Shown in pieces: positions 58,829-64,000 of a DNA stretch of 64,000 bases (the stretch's first letter is position 1; every line of letters begins with the position of its first letter). Under the pieces are notes generated by a model that worked only from the letters and a program-made list of their open reading frames with translations, was not told the DNA's origin and searched no databases. Source of the DNA: Micromonospora sp. LH3U1 (lineage in GTDB: Bacteria; Actinomycetota; Actinomycetes; Mycobacteriales; Micromonosporaceae); NCBI RefSeq assembly GCF_028475105.1, contig NZ_CP116936.1, positions 3,595,501-3,659,500 of the forward strand, given 5' to 3'. The position numbers and the translations under genes are program-made.

Positions 58829-61651
58829 TCAGTCTTCGAACGCCTCCGGCGACGGGCACGAGCAGACCAGGTTCCGGTCGCCGTACGCGCCGTCGATCCG
58901 CCGCACCGGCGGCCAGTACTTCCCAGCCCGGTCCACCCCGGCCGGGTACGCGCCCACCGACCGCGGGTACGGGTGCGACCACTCGTCACCGCTGACCATG
59001 ACCGCTGTGTGCGGCGCGTTGGCGAGGGGGTTGTCCCCCGCCGGCCACTGCCCCGACCCCACCTGCTCGATCTCGGCCCGAATCGCGATCATCGCGTCGC
59101 AGAACCGGTCCAGCTCGGCCAGGTCCTCACTTTCGGTCGGTTCCACCATCAGCGTCCCCGCCACCGGGAACGACATCGTCGGCGCGTGGAAGCCATAGTC
59201 GATCAGCCGCTTCGCCACGTCGTCCACGGTCACGCCGGTCGCCTTCGTCAACGGCCGCAGGTCGAGGATGCACTCGTGCGCCACCAGACCCTTGTTGCCG
59301 GCGTACAGCACCGGGAAGTGCCCCCGCAGGCGTGCCGCCACGTAGTTCGCCGCGAGGACCGCCACACCGGTCGCCCGGGTCAGCCCGGCCGCGCCCATCA
59401 TCCGCAGGTACGCCCACGGGATCGGCAGGATCCCCGCCGACCCGTAGTTCGCCGCCGAGATCGCCGGCGTCGCGTCCGCGTGCGCGCCCAGCGGGTCACC
59501 GGGCAGGAACGGCGCCAGGTGCGCGCGCACCGCCACCGGACCGACGCCCGGGCCGCCGCCGCCGTGCGGGATGCAGAACGTCTTGTGCAGGTTCAGGTGC
59601 GACACGTCCGCGCCGAACTTGCCCGGCTTCGCGAACCCGACCAGCGCGTTGAGGTTCGCCCCGTCGACGTACACCTGCCCACCGGCGTCGTGGACCTTCG
59701 CGCACAGCGACGCGATGCCCGTCTCGTACACCCCGTGCGTCGACGGGTACGTCACCATGATCCCGGCGAGCGCGTCGCGATGCTTGTCGATCTTCGCGTC
59801 CAGGTCGACCAGGTCGACGTTGCCGTCCTCGTCGCAGGCCACCACGACGACCCGCATGCCGGCCATCACCGCCGACGCCGCGTTGGTGCCGTGCGCCGAC
59901 GACGGGATCAGGCACACGTCGCGGTGCGCCGCACCCCGGGAAGCGTGATAGGACCGGATGGCCAGCAGCCCGGCCAGCTCACCCTGCGAACCCGCGTTGG
60001 GCTGCACACTGACCGCGTCGTAGCCGGTCACCTCGGCCAACCACGACTCCAGTTGGCCGATCATCTCCCGGTACCCGACGGTCTGGTCGTCCGGCGCGAA
60101 CGGGTGGATGTTCGCGAACTCCGCCCAGCTGACCGGCTCCATCTCGGTGGTCGCGTTCAGCTTCATCGTGCACGACCCGAGCGGGATCATGCCCCGGTCC
60201 AGGGCGTAGTCGAAGTCCGACAGCCGCCGCAGGTAGCGCAGCATCGCCGTCTCCGAGTGGTGACTGCGGAACACCGGGTGGGTCAGGAAGTCACTGGCCC
60301 GCGTCACCGCCGCCGGCAGCGCCGAGTCGGCGTCACCGTCGAACGCGGGCACGCCGAACGCCGCCCACACCGCCGCCAGGTGCGCGACGGTCGTCGTCTC
60401 GTCGCAGGACACACCCACCCGGTCGGCGTCGACCAGCCGCAGGTTCACCCCACGCTCGGCGGCCCCCGCGACGACCTGCGCCGCCCGTCCCGGCACGCTC
60501 GCGGTGACGGTGTCGAAGAACGCGACGTCCGCGACGTCCACGCCACCGGCGCGCAGCCCGGCCGCGAGCCGCGCCGCCATGCCATGGGTACGCGTCGCGA
60601 TGTCCCGCAGCCCGTCCGGGCCGTGGTAGACCGCGTACATGCCGGCCATCACCGCGAGCAGCACCTGCGCGGTGCAGATGTTGCTGGTCGCCTTCTCGCG
60701 CCGGATGTGCTGCTCACGGGTCTGCAACGCCAACCGGTAGGCCGGGTTGCCGTCCGCGTCGCGCGACACCCCGACGAGGCGCCCGGGTAGCATCCGCTCC
60801 AGGCCGGAGCGCACCGCCAGGTAACCGGCGTGCGGCCCACCGAAGCCCATGGGTACGCCGAACCGCTGGGTGGTGCCGGCGGCGATGTCCGCGCCGATCT
60901 CCCCCGGTGCCCGCAGCAGCGTCAACGCCAGCAGGTCCGCCGCGACGGTCACCAGGGCGCCGACGGCGTGCGCCGCCTCGACGAGCGTCGCGTGGTCGCG
61001 GACCACCCCGGACGCCCCCGGGTACTGCAGGTGCAGGCCGAAGAACTCCGCCGGCAACTCGTCACGCTCGACGTCGAGGACCCGCACGTCGATGCCGAGC
61101 GGCTCCGCCCGACTCGTGATGACCGCGATGGTCTGCGGCAACGCGTCGGCGTCCACCACGTACACGGCGCTCTTGCTCTTGGAGGCCCGGCGGGCCAGGG
61201 TCATCGCCTCCGCGGCCGCGGTGCCCTCGTCGAGCATGGAGGCGTTCGCGGTGGTCAACCCGGTCAGGTCGGTGACCATCGTCTGGAAGTTCAGCAGCGC
61301 TTCGAGGCGGCCCTGGCTGATCTCCGGCTGGTACGGCGTGTACGCCGTGTACCAGGCCGGGTCCTCGAGGACGTTACGGCGGATCACGGCGGGGGTGTGC
61401 GTGCCGTGGTAACCCAACCCGATCATCGACACGGCGACGGTGTTGCGCGCCGCCAGGGCCCGCAGCTCGGCGATCGTCTCGGCCTCGGTGGCCGGGTCCG
61501 GTAGGTCGAGGGTGCCGTGCCAGCGGATCACCTCGGGGATCGCGGCGTCCATCAGCTCGTCGATCGAGCCGTGCCCGACGGTTTCCAACATTCGACGCTC
61601 ATCGTCGGGGCCGGGACCGATGTGACGGGTGGCGAACTGCTCTACGGTCAT
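58829..61651 (-). CDS. gcvP: Glycine dehydrogenase (decarboxylating), P protein
   Basis: A 940-residue PLP enzyme that decarboxylates glycine and passes the aminomethyl group to GcvH. The single-chain form is present, both halves intact; the PLP lysine lies in [18 protein letters not shown], and [16 protein letters not shown] is the usual N-terminus. ATG 61651 has GGGAG upstream. No gcvT or gcvH follows, so this is a detached P-protein gene, a common arrangement in actinobacteria. Its leader holds a glycine riboswitch. Confidence 0.96.
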   Translation of the reverse strand: MTVEQFATRHIGPGPDDERRMLETVGHGSIDELMDAAIPEVIRWHGTLDLPDPATEAETIAELRALAARNTVAVSMIGLGYHGTHTPAVIRRNVLEDPAWYTAYTPYQPEISQGRLEALLNFQTMVTDLTGLTTANASMLDEGTAAAEAMTLARRASKSKSAVYVVDADALPQTIAVITSRAEPLGIDVRVLDVERDELPAEFFGLHLQYPGASGVVRDHATLVEAAHAVGALVTVAADLLALTLLRAPGEIGADIAAGTTQRFGVPMGFGGPHAGYLAVRSGLERMLPGRLVGVSRDADGNPAYRLALQTREQHIRREKATSNICTAQVLLAVMAGMYAVYHGPDGLRDIATRTHGMAARLAAGLRAGGVDVADVAFFDTVTASVPGRAAQVVAGAAERGVNLRLVDADRVGVSCDETTTVAHLAAVWAAFGVPAFDGDADSALPAAVTRASDFLTHPVFRSHHSETAMLRYLRRLSDFDYALDRGMIPLGSCTMKLNATTEMEPVSWAEFANIHPFAPDDQTVGYREMIGQLESWLAEVTGYDAVSVQPNAGSQGELAGLLAIRSYHASRGAAHRDVCLIPSSAHGTNAASAVMAGMRVVVVACDEDGNVDLVDLDAKIDKHRDALAGIMVTYPSTHGVYETGIASLCAKVHDAGGQVYVDGANLNALVGFAKPGKFGADVSHLNLHKTFCIPHGGGGPGVGPVAVRAHLAPFLPGDPLGAHADATPAISAANYGSAGILPIPWAYLRMMGAAGLTRATGVAVLAANYVAARLRGHFPVLYAGNKGLVAHECILDLRPLTKATGVTVDDVAKRLIDYGFHAPTMSFPVAGTLMVEPTESEDLAELDRFCDAMIAIRAEIEQVGSGQWPAGDNPLANAPHTAVMVSGDEWSHPYPRSVGAYPAGVDRAGKYWPPVRRIDGAYGDRNLVCSCPSPEAFED

Positions 61652-61711
61652 GGGGGCACTCCCGGGGCGAGGTCGACGTGTCGGCCTCCCCCTCTGTCGC
61701 ACCCCGAAGGG

Positions 61712-61815
61712 CGCTCCACAGTGCCTGCCCACGAGGTCCTTTTGCCTGAGAGGTTCCGGGGAGGATTTGCCCCTTCGGCGCCGCCCTGCGTGCTGTCGGG
61801 CGGTCTCTCCCACGT
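61712..61815 (-). ncRNA. Glycine riboswitch upstream of gcvP
   Basis: Read on the minus strand, the leader contains GTGGGAGAGACC, then GGCGCCGAAGGGGCAAAT, then ACCTCTCAGGCAAAAGGACC, and ends near GTGGGCAGGCACTGTGGAG. This order (GGAGAG, GCCGAAGGGGCAA, CTCTCAGGCAAAAGGAC) is the conserved core of a glycine aptamer. It appears as one aptamer, and lies 60 bases before the gcvP start, where it should turn on glycine cleavage when glycine is high. The ends are approximate. Confidence 0.92.
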
Positions 61816-61891
61816 GGGTGTTACCGGCGTGGTCAACGCTACCAGCGCCGGTGTTTCCGGCAGATGTCCTACCCCCTGGCGGGCGGCGCGT

Positions 61892-62743
61892 TCACACCCG
61901 CAGCGGCGTCGCCGCGTCACCGGCGACCCGTGCGGCCAACTCCGGCAACAGCGCACCCAACGGCGCGTCGACGCACACGGCGGCGTGGTCGTCACCACGG
62001 GTCGGCCCCTGGTTGACGATGGCCACCGGGATGCCCTGTTTCGCCGCCCGAATCACGAAACGCCGCCCCGACATCACCGTCAACGACGACCCGAGCACCA
62101 GCAACGACCGGGCCTGCTCCACGGCCGTGAAGCACCGCGCCACCCGCTGCGGCGGGACGGTCTCACCGAAGAACACCACGTCCGGCTTCAACATCCCGGT
62201 GCCGCAGATCCCGCAGTCCACCGCCCGGAACGCCGCCACCTGCTCGTCGGGGAGATCCACATCACCGTCCGGATTCACCGCGGCGACCCGGGCCACGAAG
62301 TCCGGGTTGGCCTCGCGCAGCCGCCGGTCCAACTCCTCCCGGGACGTCAGGTTGCCGCAGTCCAGGCAGGTCACCTCGTCCAGACGACCATGCAACTCGA
62401 TCACCGACGTGCTGCCGGCCGCACCGTGCAGACCGTCGACGTTCTGCGTGATCACCGCGTCGACCAGACCGGCGTGTTGCAACCCGGCCACCGCCCGGTG
62501 CCCGGCGTTCGGCGCCGCACCCGCGATCAACCGCCACCCCAGGTGGCTGCGCGCCCAGTAGCGCCGGCGAGCGAGGGGATCCCGGGTGAACGCCTGGAAG
62601 GTCATCGGTGTGTGCCGCCGGGCCACCCCGCTGGGTCCCCGATAATCCGGGATACCCGATTCGGTGGACAGGCCCGCACCGCTGAGCACCACCACCCCAC
62701 CGCCGGCCACCAGCGAGGTCAACGCGTCGAGGCTCTCCGTCAC
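61892..62743 (-). CDS. Sirtuin-type NAD+-dependent protein deacylase
   Basis: A 283-residue sirtuin. The Rossmann motifs are GAGLSTESGIPDYRG and TQNVDGLHG with the catalytic His in ELHGRLDEV; the zinc module has CLDC and, about 55 residues later, CGIC; GSSLTVMSGRR is near the C-terminus. It removes acyl groups from lysines using NAD+. GTG 62743 has GGAGG very close by, so the true start could differ by a few residues. It is transcribed independently of gcvP, whose riboswitch lies after its stop. Confidence 0.9.
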   Translation of the reverse strand: MTESLDALTSLVAGGGVVVLSGAGLSTESGIPDYRGPSGVARRHTPMTFQAFTRDPLARRRYWARSHLGWRLIAGAAPNAGHRAVAGLQHAGLVDAVITQNVDGLHGAAGSTSVIELHGRLDEVTCLDCGNLTSREELDRRLREANPDFVARVAAVNPDGDVDLPDEQVAAFRAVDCGICGTGMLKPDVVFFGETVPPQRVARCFTAVEQARSLLVLGSSLTVMSGRRFVIRAAKQGIPVAIVNQGPTRGDDHAAVCVDAPLGALLPELAARVAGDAATPLRV

Positions 62744-62799
62744 CCCTCCATGCTGCCTCAACACGCCCGCCGACGCCGAACCCCCGGGCGGCCTGACGT

Positions 62800-63867
62800 C
62801 TACACCGCGACGACATCCGCGACGACGCAGGCGACATTGTCCGGCGCCCCTGCGGCCTGAGTCAGCGCGATCAACCGCTGCACCGTGTGCGCGGGATCGG
62901 TCCCCGCACTCAACGCCACCCGCAGGGCGGCCCGGTCGACGACAGCCGACAGCCCGTCGGAGCACAGCAGGTACCGATCACCGGGCAGGGCGGTACGCAG
63001 CGCAAGATCAGCCTCGACCTCCTGGCCGCCGCCGAGGGCACGCACCAGCACAGCGCGCTGGGGATGCGCCACCGCCTGGTCCCGGTCGAGCCTGCCCTGA
63101 TCCACCTGGGCCTGAACCCAGGTGTGGTCCTGGGTGAGCAGGGACAGCTCTCCCCCACGCAGCAGGTACGCCCTGGTGTCACCGATGTGCACCAACGCCA
63201 GTTGGGAGCCGCTGCGCAGCAACGCGGTCAGCGTGGTGACCGGCTGGTGATCGTCGGACGCCAGCCCACGTACGGTGTGGTCGGCGTCGGTGACCGCACC
63301 GGCCAGCATCGTCAGCAGGTCGACGGCCGGCACCTCGGCGAGTTCCAACGGCCGCAGGGCGTTGATGGCGGCAGCGCTGGCCGCAGCGCCACCAGCCCCC
63401 CGCATGCCATCGGCGACGGCGAACAACCGCTCGCTGGCGTACGCGGCGTCCTCGTTGCTGTCGCGCACCGCCCCGGTCTCACAACCGGTGGCGTAACGGA
63501 CGGCAAGCCTCGGATTGGTGTGGGACATGGTGGTTTCCCCTCCGGACAGGTGATCAACGAGGAAGGTGGCGAGCCGCCCGCGCGCCGCGGTATCGGCACT
63601 GACCTGCTGCCAGTACGCGGTGACCGCCGCACCCGCCGCCGCAGGCTCCAACCCGCACACGGTGCGGATCATGGCCAGTGGCATACCGATGCGACGTAAC
63701 TGGGCGACCAGCCGGGCCAGCGGCACCTGGTCCGGGTCGTAGAGCCGGTAACCGGACTCGGGATCGACCGCGGCCGGCCGCAGGACACCCACCTGGTCGT
63801 ACAGGCGCAACGCCTTCGGCGTCAGTCTCGCCGCCTGCGCGAACGCTCCGATGGTCAGCAGCCCCAC
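62800..63867 (-). CDS. MerR helix-turn-helix fused to a PP2C-type phosphatase
   Basis: A 355-residue fusion. Residues 1-70 are a MerR winged helix (LLTIGAFAQAARLTPKALRLYDQVGVLRPAAVDPESGYRLYD). After a linker helix, residues about 115-350 form a PP2C phosphatase with RDSNEDA, VADGMRGAGG, HIGDTRAYLLRGGELSLLTQDHT, LLCSDGLS and APDNVACVV, i.e. the metal-binding aspartates are all present. So it should be active. GTG 63867 has GAGGAGG upstream. The fusion suggests that a DNA-bound or ligand-sensing domain controls a phosphatase, or the reverse. Confidence 0.87.
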   Translation of the reverse strand: MGLLTIGAFAQAARLTPKALRLYDQVGVLRPAAVDPESGYRLYDPDQVPLARLVAQLRRIGMPLAMIRTVCGLEPAAAGAAVTAYWQQVSADTAARGRLATFLVDHLSGGETTMSHTNPRLAVRYATGCETGAVRDSNEDAAYASERLFAVADGMRGAGGAAASAAAINALRPLELAEVPAVDLLTMLAGAVTDADHTVRGLASDDHQPVTTLTALLRSGSQLALVHIGDTRAYLLRGGELSLLTQDHTWVQAQVDQGRLDRDQAVAHPQRAVLVRALGGGQEVEADLALRTALPGDRYLLCSDGLSAVVDRAALRVALSAGTDPAHTVQRLIALTQAAGAPDNVACVVADVVAV

Positions 63868-63976
63868 GTCGGCATCCTCCTCGTGCCGGTCACGGCGACC
63901 GACAGGCACCAGAGTGGGGGTTGACCAAAGGTCAAGGTCAAGGGTTCGGCGGCCTCAGCGCAGGAGCCCGATCCGT

Positions 63977-63982
63977 TAGGTT
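63977..63982 (+). promoter_or_regulatory. Candidate -10 box of a leaderless promoter
   Basis: TAGGTT ends 6 bases before ATG 63989, the same spacing as at 16316-16321 and 18095-18100. No ribosome site lies in between. Confidence 0.4.
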
Positions 63983-63988
63983 GGGCGT

Positions 63989-64000
63989 ATGCGTGTCGTC
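63989..64000 (+). CDS. Start of a gene cut by the right edge
   Basis: ATG 63989 begins four codons (MRVV) before the window ends. The -10-like box and the divergent position relative to the MerR-PP2C gene suggest a real start; nothing can be said of the product. Confidence 0.35.

Overview
The window is very GC-rich DNA, dense in genes and with many GTG starts. Its gene set points to an actinobacterium: a SARP-type regulator, a Tat-exported lipoprotein, a cydAB oxidase, a DUF5999 protein and a MerR-PP2C fusion. I think a Micromonospora-like member of the Micromonosporaceae is most likely, but this is inference from gene content and style; there is no rRNA gene to confirm it.

Layout. Positions 1-12.1 kb hold housekeeping and accessory genes: a PQQ-repeat protein cut by the left edge, an AidB-like acyl-CoA dehydrogenase, LtrA, a frameshifted ATPase-TPR-SARP regulator, an RTX-repeat protein, a secreted triple-repeat protein, thymidine kinase, a UMF1-type transporter and GlpQ. 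At 12.1-25.4 kb lie a TetR regulator, an acyltransferase, the cytochrome bd oxidase genes cydAB, an Eis-like acetyltransferase, a divergent MarR pair with a multi-site operator, a peroxiredoxin, a patatin, an SDR, an OFA-type MFS transporter with its 41-residue small subunit, zwf, and a lipoprotein gene broken by a GC-rich inverted-repeat element.

From 25.5 to 48.7 kb there is a catabolic island, which is the most unusual part. Cluster A (26.5-43.5 kb) encodes a maleate-isomerase-like racemase, an FAD monooxygenase, an IclR regulator, an isochorismatase-type amidohydrolase, a NitT/TauT ABC importer, a thiamine-diphosphate decarboxylase-like enzyme, an aldehyde dehydrogenase, an MFS exporter, a family III CoA transferase, a cyclase-family hydrolase, a frameshifted MmgE/PrpD protein, a hydantoinase-like amidohydrolase and a citrate-lyase-beta-like enzyme. 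Two of its promoters, 3.7 kb apart, carry nearly the same 38-bp element, so they are probably one regulon. Cluster B (43.6-48.7 kb) encodes an ApbE-like protein, a flavin reductase, two alpha/beta hydrolases (one without its nucleophile), a luciferase-like monooxygenase and a GntR regulator, behind a distinct AT-rich operator. Together they look like uptake, ring opening, amide or ester hydrolysis, 2-oxoacid decarboxylation, CoA activation and C-C cleavage of a ring compound. The substrate cannot be named from sequence.

Positions 49-64 kb return to ordinary genes: a tyrosine recombinase, a fasciclin lipoprotein, an M14 carboxypeptidase with a repeat tail, an EEP hydrolase, a TSUP transporter, peptide deformylase, a frameshifted pabB-like gene, gcvP behind a glycine riboswitch, a sirtuin and a MerR-PP2C fusion.

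Three otherwise intact genes (SARP, MmgE/PrpD, PabB) each have a one-base frameshift, and in all three the break lies at CCGCGG and is repaired by one extra C before GCGG. That suggests a systematic assembly or base-calling error rather than three independent pseudogenes. No tRNA, rRNA, CRISPR array or complete insertion sequence was found.
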